64,000 bases of DNA from Nocardia anaemiae NBRC 100462 (GCF_001612725.1 NZ_BDAZ01000044.1:62001-126000); one strand, 5' to 3'; positions 26,550-35,059 are shown, counted from the stretch's first letter. The notes: generated by a model not told the origin, from the letters alone. Translations and numbers: made by a program.

Positions 26550-27995
26550 ATGGACGCTATGACGGACATGGCCCAACAGTTGCTGAACCGCTGGCGCAGC
26601 CCCAGTTTGCGTCAGCAGGTCATCCAGGCTGCCTTGACAGGGACGGAACTAGTTGCGTCGCAGCAACGCCCAACTGAACCGGAGTCAAGCAACCAGATCG
26701 ATGGTGAGCTGATCTACGAGGCGCTATCTGGCAAGTATGGGCCACTTCACCATCGGGGCTTGCTCCTGACGGGGCTTTATGTGAAGGGTGATCTCGACTT
26801 GTCACGCCTCGCCTGGACAGGCGAGCTAGCACTTCAGCAGTGCCATATAGAGGGCGACATCGACCTGGCAGGCGCTAGGCCGGTCGGTGATGTCAATCTC
26901 GAAGGATCGTGGCTCCAAACACTGAATATTCGTAGCGCGGTCATAGATGGAAACCTAATTATGCGCGGAGGTTTCCACGCAAAGCGCGGTATATATGGCA
27001 TAGGGGCCACTATCACTGCAGCGTTCAATCTACGCGATGGTTCCGTGAGTGCGCCGGAAGAAAAAGCTGGAACGATGGCCATTGAGATCTTTCGGGCGAA
27101 GATCGGCGATATGTTCCTTCAGAACTCAATGGTCGACGGTGGCATGTACGCGGTAGGCATGACGGTAGCTCGCCACGTTCGATTGTACGGTGCCACTTTC
27201 CGCTCCAGAGCGAGTATGGGCTGGCAGTACGCCGACAACCTATTCGATGGTGCACTTGCGCTCGCGAGCACAAACATCAAAGGAACATTGTACCTTTCGT
27301 CTCCATCTATAGAGAGCTTCTCGGCAGACGGTGAATGTAATCTTCGCATGGTCTCATGCACGCAGTTATCGATCAGCAAGGATATTCTCACTCGGTACGA
27401 ATTCGCGCTCGAAGGCATGACCTACACGCGGCTGATGAACATCCAGCCGAACGACTTTCTAGAAGCGTTGGGTACCGTTCGCCCGTTTTCCCCCCGAAGT
27501 TACGTCCAACTGGCAACGTACTGCACCTCTGTGGGTGACCTACCGTGCCGGCGGCGGGCGCTAATTGAGCTGGAAAAACGCTTGACCAGGGAACTGCCGA
27601 GGATGTCGCCGACTCGATGGTCACGCGCCGCGTACGGACTGCTAGTCGGTTATGGCTATTCCGCATGGCTAGCCATTATTTGGCTAGCATTGGTAACCGT
27701 GCTGGCGACAGTTATTCTGCACTACGGGGGCGCGATATTTGCACCAAAACCGCCTGCGGGGACGTTACCGGGCGGAGCGGTAAATCTCGGATGGTCGAGC
27801 TCCTTACGTGTCGTGATAGATAGCTTTCTCCCATTTGCATCGCTAGGAATGAAGGATTCATGGGTGGCAGCACCGTCAGATTGGGGACAATGGGCATGGA
27901 TGTTCATTTTCCTCCTGCTCCGCTTTCTGGCCTGGGGCCTCGCCGCGCTAGCGCTCCTGTCATTTACGGGTGTCGTGAGGAATCCGAGGGCATAG
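26550..27995 (+). CDS. Membrane-anchored beta-helix-like protein
   Basis: About 481 residues. Residues 60-290 are imperfect repeats with strand-turn units (GLYVKGDLDLSRL, ELALQQCHIEGDIDLAG, TNIKGTLYLSS), as in pentapeptide/bactofilin-like solenoids. Two strong C-terminal TM segments (LAIIWLALVTVLATVILHY and FIFLLLRFLAWGLAALALL) anchor it. Related actinobacterial proteins are often labelled membrane-associated oxidoreductase without evidence. Base composition is more AT-rich than its neighbours, suggesting recent gain. A role with the EACC1-caspase system is only contextual. Confidence 0.6.
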   Translation: MDAMTDMAQQLLNRWRSPSLRQQVIQAALTGTELVASQQRPTEPESSNQIDGELIYEALSGKYGPLHHRGLLLTGLYVKGDLDLSRLAWTGELALQQCHIEGDIDLAGARPVGDVNLEGSWLQTLNIRSAVIDGNLIMRGGFHAKRGIYGIGATITAAFNLRDGSVSAPEEKAGTMAIEIFRAKIGDMFLQNSMVDGGMYAVGMTVARHVRLYGATFRSRASMGWQYADNLFDGALALASTNIKGTLYLSSPSIESFSADGECNLRMVSCTQLSISKDILTRYEFALEGMTYTRLMNIQPNDFLEALGTVRPFSPRSYVQLATYCTSVGDLPCRRRALIELEKRLTRELPRMSPTRWSRAAYGLLVGYGYSAWLAIIWLALVTVLATVILHYGGAIFAPKPPAGTLPGGAVNLGWSSSLRVVIDSFLPFASLGMKDSWVAAPSDWGQWAWMFIFLLLRFLAWGLAALALLSFTGVVRNPRA

Positions 27996-28645
27996 AAGGC
28001 GACGGTCGCGACGTGTTGGGACCAATCGCTGTCAGGCCGCAGTGAACAACAGCCCTGCCAGAGCAGTTCTCCCATGGCGGAACCACTCTTTGTACGGAAT
28101 ATGCAGTTAGAGTAGAGCGGCGTCGAGGGCCTTGCGGGGCGAGGCCGAGGTCTTCCCAATCGGGAATCCGGCAGTCGGGTTCGGTGAGGTCGGACCAGTT
28201 CAGGTCCGCATGAGCGGGCACCACAGCTGATCGTTGACTGTCGTGTCGACTTGCTCGGGAAATGCCCCTTCGATCGTCTCGGTGACCAGTGGCTGGGTGA
28301 TCAGCTGAGTGTCTGGCGTCGCCACGCAAGTCCGAAGTGCACCCTGGCCGACCTACCCGAACTGCTGTCGTAGAGGGCAATTCGAGCGCCGTTGACCTGG
28401 CCAGATCTCTGTCTTGTCGAAACTCTCCCACATGTTCCGCGCTGGTACACCATGGCAACGCAGGGTATGTCAATTGCCTGGTTGCGGCCCTTGCACCGGG
28501 TGCTTGTGGACAGCTAGCGTCGGTTTCGCGCCAGTAGTGTGCCGAAATCCCCTTCCGCTGCTGACGTTTCGTTCAACAGGACCCCCGACGGTATGGCCTT
28601 TCCACCCCTCGCCATCGTCGGGGGTTCTGTCGTTCTCCCGCCTTA
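27996..28645. other. Intergenic region
   Basis: About 650 bases without a supported gene on either strand; open frames lack ribosome sites. It ends in the hairpin at 28581-28625. Confidence 0.4.
28581..28625 (-). terminator. Terminator hairpin of minus-strand operon
   Basis: ACCCCCGACG (28581-28590) pairs perfectly with CGTCGGGGGT (28616-28625), about 20 bases after the stop of the gene at 28646. Confidence 0.65.
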
Positions 28646-29326
28646 CTACTCCGGTTCTGGAGGTTCCTCGTGAGTTACGGTCCCAGCCTTGTCATCTGGC
28701 TTCAGGTCCTCGAGTTTCTCGGCAACCTGATCGGTTCGATCATCGGCGCTCCGCCGCCGTGATCGTTGCTGGCATCCGCAATCGCACGCGCACGGCTGGG
28801 GGTTCAGCATCCACCGGCGCGGTCGGACCGATCCCGGGCATTCGTCGTGCCGGTCCAGCGCGCACAACAGGCTCAGGCCCTCGGGCCTGGTTTCGTGGGT
28901 GAGATCGAAAGCGACAACGCCGATCTCGATTCCTCGATCCAGGAAGTAGGACAGCTTCCATCCTTCGCGGGTCAACTCTTTGATCCCCAGCATCGAGTAG
29001 GTCGACCACTGTGGGTCGATGCCCTGCTCAAGATAGGCCGCCAGATCGGTGTCCTCGGGGTATTCCAGTGGTGTCGGACTGATTCCGAGACCTGCGACGA
29101 AGTCGAACTTGCCCCGTCGACGGATCTCCTGCAGACCGAGGCCCGGCCACAACGGCAGAGCCGTGCTCACGGCTGGGTGCCAAGTCATTTCGTGGATCGC
29201 CGTGTTGAGGTTGGCGCGGAAGGCATCCGGTTCGCTGTAGCGGCGGTATCCGGTTCCCCAGTACCGCCAGCCGTGTTCGATCCGGTCGCGCCGCCACACC
29301 CCCTCGGGTAATTCGTCGACGCTCAT
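28646..29326 (-). CDS. Hypothetical protein with Cys-rich C-terminal segment
   Basis: A 226-residue protein beginning at the ATG that overlaps the upstream stop. It is Trp/Tyr-rich early (HGWRYWGTGYRRYSE) and has a short QPCACDCGCQQRSRRR segment near residue 180, possibly metal binding. Unknown family. It is the last gene of a two-gene operon. Confidence 0.5.
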   Translation of the reverse strand: MSVDELPEGVWRRDRIEHGWRYWGTGYRRYSEPDAFRANLNTAIHEMTWHPAVSTALPLWPGLGLQEIRRRGKFDFVAGLGISPTPLEYPEDTDLAAYLEQGIDPQWSTYSMLGIKELTREGWKLSYFLDRGIEIGVVAFDLTHETRPEGLSLLCALDRHDECPGSVRPRRWMLNPQPCACDCGCQQRSRRRSADDRTDQVAEKLEDLKPDDKAGTVTHEEPPEPE

Positions 29327-29757
29327 GCGCGCCCCCAAACGGTCGCGACGTGACAGGTGTCGGGCGCGGCAGGGCGGGTGTCCCACCAGTGGATGTCTCC
29401 GCCTGCCGGGTCGATGAAGTAGGCCCATCCGATCAGCGGATGCGTGCGAGCATCGTCGAGGTTGTAGCCGTGCATGGGCGGTCCGATGGTGTAGGAGAAG
29501 CCGTAGCCCTCGATCACCTTGCCCTTGTGTAAAGGAACGCCGAGGTTGGTTTCGGCGTCGCCTTCATCGAGCTCGGGCCACAGATACGCCCACCCGTAGC
29601 GGCGTCGCGCGAGGGTGGCCAGGACGGTCTCGATGCCGTCGCGGGCCACCAGCTGCCCCAGGCGGGGCAACATCGCTTGCGGGTTGCCATCGACGTGGAT
29701 GTAGACGCCGGTGGCTTTCTCGCCGCCGAGTCTGCCCACGATGCATGGGTCGCTCAT
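29323..29757 (-). CDS. Hypothetical protein
   Basis: A 144-residue protein, predicted alpha/beta, with VARDGIETVLATLARRRYGW and a Trp-rich C terminus (GGDIHWWDTRP). Similar stand-alone proteins occur in actinobacterial mobile elements. It is coupled by ATGA to the next gene. Function unknown. Confidence 0.55.
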   Translation of the reverse strand: MSDPCIVGRLGGEKATGVYIHVDGNPQAMLPRLGQLVARDGIETVLATLARRRYGWAYLWPELDEGDAETNLGVPLHKGKVIEGYGFSYTIGPPMHGYNLDDARTHPLIGWAYFIDPAGGDIHWWDTRPAAPDTCHVATVWGRA

Positions 29758-29796
29758 CGTTGTGTCTCCCGTAGATGTGGTGAAACAAATCCGAGG

Positions 29797-29870
29797 CCCG
29801 GCCAGGTGCTAGCTGGCCGGGACCCGGCCCGCGAACGTGTTGTTCGCGGAACCTGCTGCGGTGCAGCAGG
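29797..29870. promoter_or_regulatory. Three consecutive hairpins in a divergent intergenic region
   Basis: Perfect stems: CCCGGCCAG/CTGGCCGGG (29797-29821), CCGCGAAC/GTTCGCGG (29829-29849) and CCTGCTGC/GCAGCAGG (29852-29870). They lie in the leader of the HD-domain gene (start 29993) and upstream of the minus operon. Attenuator, terminator or structured RNA are all possible. Confidence 0.6.
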
Positions 29871-29992
29871 AGTCATGAAGTGCCGTCCGATGTGACGGCC
29901 TTGATCCATTGGATGAGTCCAGCTCTCCAGCTGATTTGTGGTCTTCAGACCTGCGAGCGGGCGAGCTCGCCTGCCACCTCAAGGAGGCGCAT

Positions 29993-30745
29993 ATGGCTGC
30001 TCCAGCTGGGCTCGACTGGGCTTGGGCGCAGAACACCGGCGGCAATCTCACCAGCGCACAGCGCCGTCAGCTGACCGGGGTGATGCTCGGCATGATGCCA
30101 GGGCTGGTGATCGATGCCCTGCGAGCACGGACCGGCTACCGTGGCTCCGCGCGGCTCGAGTTGGCCGACGCGCGTCTGCCTGACACGAAACTTGTGCGCG
30201 AAGCGGAGCGCGAAGCCCGCACGGTGTTGTCACCGACGCTGCTCGAGCACTCCTATCGCACGTATTGGTTCGCTCGGGTGCTGGCTGCCGTCGATGGTGC
30301 CGACTACGACGACGAACTCGCGTACGCGTCGTGTCTGCTGCACGACATAGCGCTCGAACATCCCACTGCGGGTTGCTGTTTCGCCGTCACCGGTGCCCGC
30401 CGCGCCATCGCGATCACCCTTGCAGCCGGTGAGGCGCCAGCGCGGGCACAAGACCTCGCTGCGGCAATAGCCGGGCACATGACCCCCGGCGCCAGCGCCG
30501 ATCTGTCGGACCCGGCCGGGTTCGTCGCGGCCGGAACATCGCTGGAACTGACCGGTGCCCGCCTGTCGGAATTCGATCCCGCCTGGGTGCGAGAGCTATT
30601 GGGCCTACATCCTCGATTGGGGTTCAAACAGGCTGCGGTGCAGGCCATCCGGGCAGAGTCGGCTGCCGTGCCGCGAGGCCGCACAGCATGGTTGGCGGCG
30701 TGGGGATTCGAATTGCTTATCACCGCCTCCGCATTCCCCGAATAG
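29993..30745 (+). CDS. HD-domain protein
   Basis: A 250-residue protein. LLEHSYRTYWFARVLAA supplies the first His and CLLHDIALEH the HD pair; later ITLAAGEAPARAQDLAAAIAGHM fits the HD superfamily (cyanamide hydratase-like branch). These enzymes act on small metabolites or phosphates with a bound metal; the substrate is unknown. AAGGAGG precedes ATG 29993. Confidence 0.7.
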   Translation: MAAPAGLDWAWAQNTGGNLTSAQRRQLTGVMLGMMPGLVIDALRARTGYRGSARLELADARLPDTKLVREAEREARTVLSPTLLEHSYRTYWFARVLAAVDGADYDDELAYASCLLHDIALEHPTAGCCFAVTGARRAIAITLAAGEAPARAQDLAAAIAGHMTPGASADLSDPAGFVAAGTSLELTGARLSEFDPAWVRELLGLHPRLGFKQAAVQAIRAESAAVPRGRTAWLAAWGFELLITASAFPE

Positions 30746-30752
30746 CTGGCCA

Positions 30753-30801
30753 GACGACGAGAGCGCCGACCCGTGCTAGCGGGATCGGCGCTCTCGTCGT
30801 C
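30753..30801. terminator. Bidirectional terminator
   Basis: A perfect 17-bp stem (30753-30769 with 30785-30801, core GAGAGCGCCGA) sits between the convergent HD gene and the gene ending at 30817, so it can serve both. Confidence 0.75.
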
Positions 30802-30816
30802 ACACATTCACCTCGT

Positions 30817-31251
30817 TCAGCGCGGGCGATACACCCACACTGCGGGGCTATCCATCACCAGCATTGCCAGCTCAGGCGCGGTCGCGGGCCGGAACAGCCC
30901 GCCACCGATCGCCTGAAAACCGGTGCTGTGTGCTGCGGCGCCCCACCCCTCGGGGCGATGTTCCCACAGCGCAGTGACATCGCGTTTGTCCAGGCGCGGT
31001 CGACCGAACTCGTTGACCGGAGTACCCATCAGCGTGATCCGCGGGTTCCCGTCGACCACGAGCTGGCTGAGGTTGACCTCCCACCCCGACAGCATCAGTG
31101 CCGAGATCAGATCCGCGAAACCGAGACTGGTTTCGGTCAGCAGGTCGGAGATGATCGACCTACCGCCGTTACCCTCACACGAGACGACCTCGCCACAGCC
31201 CGCGCACCGCAATTCGATGCTCTCCCGGCACGGCGTGCGTTCCTCACTCAA
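30817..31251 (-). CDS. Paralogue B of the zinc-motif protein at 32246
   Basis: About 144 residues, probably starting at TTG 31251. It has LRCAGCGEVVSCEGN, then SLGFADLISALMLSGWEVNL, LVVDGNPRITLMGTPVNEFG and VTALWEHRPEGWG. The same order and spacing occur in the protein at 32246-33097 (CGTCGSRIAP; YANLMGALFLCGWQ; VVDGRPTVTVVGTPVDADG; VTATWHHRTDIGW). It is one domain plus a partial Cys motif. Function unknown. Confidence 0.6.
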   Translation of the reverse strand: MSEERTPCRESIELRCAGCGEVVSCEGNGGRSIISDLLTETSLGFADLISALMLSGWEVNLSQLVVDGNPRITLMGTPVNEFGRPRLDKRDVTALWEHRPEGWGAAAHSTGFQAIGGGLFRPATAPELAMLVMDSPAVWVYRPR

Positions 31252-31275
31252 TTGATCCGTTTCCTTCCCTTGAAA

Positions 31276-31298
31276 CCCCACGGTGTTGCACCGCGGGG
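31276..31298. terminator. Hairpin between minus-strand genes
   Basis: CCCCaCGGTG and CACCGcGGGG pair with one mismatch around a 3-base loop, just upstream of paralogue B and after the DUF2786 gene. Possibly a terminator or processing site. Confidence 0.4.
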
Positions 31299-31411
31299 AG
31301 CAGAACGGGCGAGAACGACGTCTCGCCGTAGTCATTTCGCTGTTTGGCGTTCCGGTTGCCTGTTTCGCTGGGATCCCCGGCCACCACAATGTGATGGCCG
31401 GGGATGATCGG

Positions 31412-32149
31412 TTACGAGCCGAGGGCTCGCCTGCCTCCCGCGACGCGGGTGTGTCCGACATCAGCGGCGTTGGCGCTGCGGATACCGGCATCGAACCCGG
31501 CACCGCTGTTGCGGTGCGCGACAGAGCGTTTGACCGTTTTCGGCCACTTCTTGTTGAACGCGGCCTGCGTGCGTTGCTCGTCCTCGCGGATTGCCACCTC
31601 GGCCGGTTTGCCCGCATCGCGGATCGCGTTGGCTTCGGCCTCGGCGAGCCGCTGATGGACCATGGCCGCGAACCCGCCCATGAACGACTGACGTTCACGA
31701 ACAACAGCGGCATGATCGAACGGGTCATCCGGCACGTACTTGCCTGTCGCGGACAGCATTTGCGGCGTCAGCAGGCTGTACAAGAACCGGGCTCGTTCGA
31801 CGTTGCGGCGCACACCGATAATCCGCTGCACACCGCTACCGCAGTCGACGCCCCTGTTGTGCAGCGCGTTGTTCACCGCGGCGAGCAACAAGATCCGCTG
31901 CTCCCGGTACCGGACCGGGATGTCGAAGCGCACGACGATGATCTGATTGTCGCGCGCCGACTGCCCGCTCTGCTGGCCGGAGGCCCGTACCCGCATCTCA
32001 TCGAGGTTGTGCTTGGCCAGCAGTTCGTAAGCTTTCGCCCGGAACGTGTCGGCCTCAGCCTGGTTGTCGGTGCCATCCGCCTTGGCGAAAAGCCCGCGCA
32101 CCCGCCGCATGATCTTCTCGGTGGATATCGAATCCTGCTCGGATTCCAT
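31412..32149 (-). CDS. DUF2786 protein
   Basis: A 245-residue protein. The N-terminal KIMRRVRGLFAKADGTDNQAEADTFRAKAYELLAKHNLD is the DUF2786 signature (quoted as separate parts: RRVRGLFAKADG and EADTFRAKAYELLAKHNLD). The middle is alpha/beta, and the C terminus is basic. Common in actinophages and integrative elements; function unknown. GAGAGGAAAACC precedes the ATG. Confidence 0.75.
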   Translation of the reverse strand: MESEQDSISTEKIMRRVRGLFAKADGTDNQAEADTFRAKAYELLAKHNLDEMRVRASGQQSGQSARDNQIIVVRFDIPVRYREQRILLLAAVNNALHNRGVDCGSGVQRIIGVRRNVERARFLYSLLTPQMLSATGKYVPDDPFDHAAVVRERQSFMGGFAAMVHQRLAEAEANAIRDAGKPAEVAIREDEQRTQAAFNKKWPKTVKRSVAHRNSGAGFDAGIRSANAADVGHTRVAGGRRALGS

Positions 32150-32184
32150 GGTTTTCCTCTCCCGGAGCTGATTGGATGAGTGGA

Positions 32185-32223
32185 GCCCGGCTCGAGACAG
32201 TTACGGCCTGTCTCGAACCGGGC
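32185..32223 (-). terminator. Terminator hairpin after paralogue A
   Basis: GCCCGG-C-TCGAGACAG pairs with CTGTCTCGA-A-CCGGGC, 15 pairs with one mismatch and a 7-base loop, starting about 23 bases after the stop of the gene at 32246. Confidence 0.65.
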
Positions 32224-32245
32224 CTTCGACCGGCAAGGCCGGTTG

Positions 32246-33097
32246 TCAGGCGGCCACGCCTTCGTCGATCACTTCTTCCTCCACGCCTGCGGCGGCGTCC
32301 TCGGTGTCGAGGCCACTGCCGCCGGGATCGGGTTCCACCGATTCCTGCTCGTCCTCCGCCTCTTGGTCGGGGGCCGGGGCAGGGTCCTGCGGTGGTGGTG
32401 TCGAACCGCTGGGCAGCCCTTTGGATTCCGGGTCGATGGTGGGTTCCGGGGCAGCCGTCTCCGGCTTGTTCTCGGTGCCCTCCTCCGGTGTCGGCCTGGC
32501 CTGCGCTTTCGAGCTGGTCTTGCCGGTGCTCCGCTTGCCCTTGCCAGCAGGCTTGGGCGCAGCCTCTTCTTCGTCGATGGGTGCGAGCACCCATTCGGCG
32601 AGGTTGCGACCGACATATTCGGTCAGCTGCTCGGCGGTGCGGTTCTGGAATCCGGTGCCGTCCGGGCGGCTGTAACCGCACAGCTCAGCGACCTGCACCC
32701 ACCCGATGTCGGTGCGGTGATGCCATGTCGCAGTGACGATCTTGCGGTTGCGCAGGGCCTGTCCATCGGCGTCGACGGGGGTCCCGACGACGGTGACCGT
32801 CGGCCGACCGTCGACGACCTTCTGCAAGGTCTGCGACTGCCAGCCACAAAGGAACAACGCACCCATCAGATTCGCGTAACCCGAATCGTCATAGAGCAGA
32901 GCCGATCCCAGGAATGGGTCGTTCTCCTCCGGTGCGATCCGGGAGCCACACGTGCCGCAGAACGGATTCTGCTTGCCCTGCACCGGTTCCGGCGTCGGGT
33001 CGGCCTTGCGCGGCTCGCCCTGATTGGGCTGAGCCTTGCTCGGCGCGGCCGTCTTCGGGCCGGTGCTGCGCGTGCGGGTGCTCTTGCGAGTGGACAT
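32246..33097 (-). CDS. Paralogue A: zinc-motif domain with acidic Pro-rich tail
   Basis: A 283-residue protein. A basic Thr/Ser-rich N terminus (MSTRKSTRTR) precedes CGTCGSRIAP and a domain of about 120 residues shared with the gene at 30817. The last 110 residues are Glu/Pro/Ala-rich and probably disordered. CTGGGAG precedes ATG 33097. A perfect palindrome 21 bases upstream suggests tight control. Function unknown. Confidence 0.6.
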   Translation of the reverse strand: MSTRKSTRTRSTGPKTAAPSKAQPNQGEPRKADPTPEPVQGKQNPFCGTCGSRIAPEENDPFLGSALLYDDSGYANLMGALFLCGWQSQTLQKVVDGRPTVTVVGTPVDADGQALRNRKIVTATWHHRTDIGWVQVAELCGYSRPDGTGFQNRTAEQLTEYVGRNLAEWVLAPIDEEEAAPKPAGKGKRSTGKTSSKAQARPTPEEGTENKPETAAPEPTIDPESKGLPSGSTPPPQDPAPAPDQEAEDEQESVEPDPGGSGLDTEDAAAGVEEEVIDEGVAA

Positions 33098-33117
33098 GTA
33101 TTCTCCCAGTTGAACAA

Positions 33118-33140
33118 CTATGGCCAATAGTTGGCCATAG
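33118..33140. promoter_or_regulatory. Perfect palindromic operator
   Basis: CTATGGCCAA-TAG-TTGGCCATAG, 10-bp arms, located 21 bases before the start of paralogue A. A second dyad, AAGACAG-N7-CTGTCTT, lies at 33149-33169. The spacing suits repression of the leftward operon. Confidence 0.7.
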
Positions 33141-33349
33141 GAACGAAAAAGACAGAAATATCCTGTCTTGCATGAGTTCACACTGTGGAATTGTCAAAAC
33201 GGCATGCGGGAGCCACGCGAGCGGGTAAAACTGCGTGCGACTTCCCCCGTAATTTGGCATAGCTCCGCTGTCACCGGAATGCCGAATTCACCCAGAAGAC
33301 GATATGAATAAACCGTACCAATAGGCTGATTGTTGGGGCGACCCTACCG

Positions 33350-33685
33350 AAAGTCAGTGGTAGGTGCCCAGTGGTGAATGAAGTCTGATAAAGCACTTCC
33401 ACACCCAAGAAATCACACTCAACTCTGATGTGCAAGTGGTGAATTCAAATCATCTCAAAAAGTCTGCCAAATCCCTGTATGGTCTGGGATTGCTCAGAGG
33501 TAGGTCTATGTGCCACCAAGGGCAATTTGGGCTGCAAAATGGCTCAGAGGGCTAACTGTGTGGGTGTGCTGGGTCTGTAGTGGGTGGCATCTAGCCTGCC
33601 CATTGAGCCCTGCCTCCCAGGGCTGCACAGGAACTCATGCAGAGTGAGGATTTCATATGACATCAGGTTCACCCTGGCACAGTGC
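33350..33685. other. CpG-free segment, 336 bases
   Basis: No CG dinucleotide occurs between the one at 33348-33349 and the one at 33686-33687, while flanking DNA has one every 8-12 bases. The segment is about half GC, has no supported gene and contains hairpins such as AGCCCTG-N5-CAGGGCT (33606-33624) and AATCCC-N10-GGGATT (33470-33491). It lies just before the rightward phage operon. Confidence 0.85.
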
Positions 33686-33724
33686 CGGCCGACCACCTGA
33701 TCTATCCAGGACAGGGGAACGCCG

Positions 33725-34435
33725 GTGATCAGCCTTCCCGGATATCCCACCTCCACCCAGCTGCTGGATGGGCTCGCCGAAGCCGGTAAGCCGGTGATCC
33801 TCAACTTCAGCCGCGGCAAGGACTCCGTCGCCGTATGGCTCGAACTGGCCGACCGCGATATCCAGGTGATCCCGATCCACAAGTCCATCGTCCCGGGCCT
33901 GGGTTTCATCCGCGACGACCTCGACCGCTACGAGCAGTATTTCGGGACCAGGATCATCGATCTGCCCGCGGATGCGTTCTGGAGGATGTTGTCCAACTTG
34001 GTGTTTCAACCACCGGAGCGGTGCGCGATCATCGAGGCCGCCGACCTGTGGGTACCCACCCGTGAGGAATGGGATCAGCTGATGCGCGAGGCGTTCGCTA
34101 CCCCGGACACCTGGATCCTCGACGGTGTCCGCGCGGCCGACTCCGCAACCCGGATGCTCGCGATCAAACGGTGGGGAGCGGTCAAGCACCGCACCCGGCG
34201 CCAGTCCCCGATCTGGGACTGGGAAACCAAGGAAGTTTGGGCGCGGATCAAACAAGGTGGGGTCGAACTCGGCCCCGATTACCGGATGTTCAAACGGTCC
34301 CTCGACGGCATCCGCTACGACTATCTGGGCCCGATCCGTACCCACTACCCCGACGACTACCTGACGATTCTGTCGTGGTTTCCACTCGCCGATCTCGAAA
34401 TCTTCCGTGCGGAGGTCATGAATGCCGCTCCCTGA
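33725..34435 (+). CDS. Phage PAPS-reductase-like (PP-loop) protein
   Basis: A 236-residue protein with the PP-loop FSRGKDSVAVWLEL near residue 28, a QVIPIHKSIVPGL strand and ILDGVRAADSATRML. It belongs to the phosphoadenosine-phosphosulfate reductase family, often carried by actinophages near terminase genes; there it may adenylate or thiolate a nucleotide rather than reduce sulfate. GTG 33725 is the start. It overlaps the next gene. Confidence 0.8.
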   Translation: MISLPGYPTSTQLLDGLAEAGKPVILNFSRGKDSVAVWLELADRDIQVIPIHKSIVPGLGFIRDDLDRYEQYFGTRIIDLPADAFWRMLSNLVFQPPERCAIIEAADLWVPTREEWDQLMREAFATPDTWILDGVRAADSATRMLAIKRWGAVKHRTRRQSPIWDWETKEVWARIKQGGVELGPDYRMFKRSLDGIRYDYLGPIRTHYPDDYLTILSWFPLADLEIFRAEVMNAAP

Positions 34436-34808
34436 TGACGTCCTCGCCATCCTGAAAGCTGGAAAATCGAAAGTCAAAGCGTCCCGCGAAGATATCGCCG
34501 ACGCATTGCGACGCCAGCCGCACCCCGATCCGCTCGCCGAGGTCCGCGACTTTTCGACGGGCAACCTCGAGGCCGATGTGAAAGCTGAACTCGACGCCCT
34601 TGGCAAAGGTTTGTCCGGAGCGAGTAAGCAGTGGGCCGAGAAATTCGCCGCTATGAATGACTCCGAATTCTGGGTCGCGGTCTGCTTCCGGACCCGCGAG
34701 CAGAAAGACGAGTTCCTTCGAAAGGCCGAGCTGATCGAACTCGGCGACAAATATCTCGACGGAGAAAAAGTAGCCCGAATCCTGGGCGTCGAACTCGACG
34801 GACAGTAA
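34422..34808 (+). CDS. Hypothetical phage protein
   Basis: A 128-residue charged helical protein with EFWVAVCFRTREQKDEFLRK near the C terminus. It overlaps the PAPS-reductase-like gene and is followed by a terminator. A regulatory or packaging-accessory role is possible but unsupported. Confidence 0.6.
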   Translation: MPLPDDVLAILKAGKSKVKASREDIADALRRQPHPDPLAEVRDFSTGNLEADVKAELDALGKGLSGASKQWAEKFAAMNDSEFWVAVCFRTREQKDEFLRKAELIELGDKYLDGEKVARILGVELDGQ

Positions 34809-34828
34809 CCGCGACCGTTGATCGCACG

Positions 34829-34868
34829 AAGGCCCCGGCAGATGTCAAGAGCTTTCTGTCGGGGCTTT
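34829..34868 (+). terminator. Rho-independent-type terminator
   Basis: AAGGCCCCGGCAG and CTGTCGGGGCTTT form a 13-bp stem with G-U pairs, ending in CTTTCTTG. It separates the first phage gene pair from the packaging operon. Confidence 0.7.
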
Positions 34869-34906
34869 CTTGTGCCACCAACAATCCTTCGGGAGGGAGG
34901 TAGGAA

Positions 34907-35023
34907 ATGAATCGCTTCGCAGCAGCAGGTCGCCGCCTGGGCACCGTGATCCGCGCCGCCGGACAGCGGGCCCGCAGCAGGATCGCCGGGTCACGTGGCG
35001 CGGCCTCCACCTCCGGCTCATAA
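34907..35023 (+). CDS. 38-residue basic peptide
   Basis: ATG 34907 lies just after GGGAGGGAGGTAGGAA, among the strongest ribosome sites in the window. The frame gives a 38-residue Arg/Ala-rich peptide (MNRFAAAGRRLGTVIRAAG...), pI very basic, ending TAA 35021-35023. It is too short for routine gene finding. DNA or RNA binding is inferred from charge alone. Confidence 0.55.
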   Translation: MNRFAAAGRRLGTVIRAAGQRARSRIAGSRGAASTSGS

Positions 35024-35034
35024 CCCCCGACCGC

Positions 35035-35059
35035 GGTGGCCCCGCCAGTCGGGGCCACC
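35035..35059. promoter_or_regulatory. Perfect hairpin before terminase genes
   Basis: GGTGGCCCCG-N5-CGGGGCCACC, a 10-bp perfect stem without a T-tract, between the basic peptide gene and the small terminase gene. It could be an RNA processing or pausing site. Confidence 0.5.
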
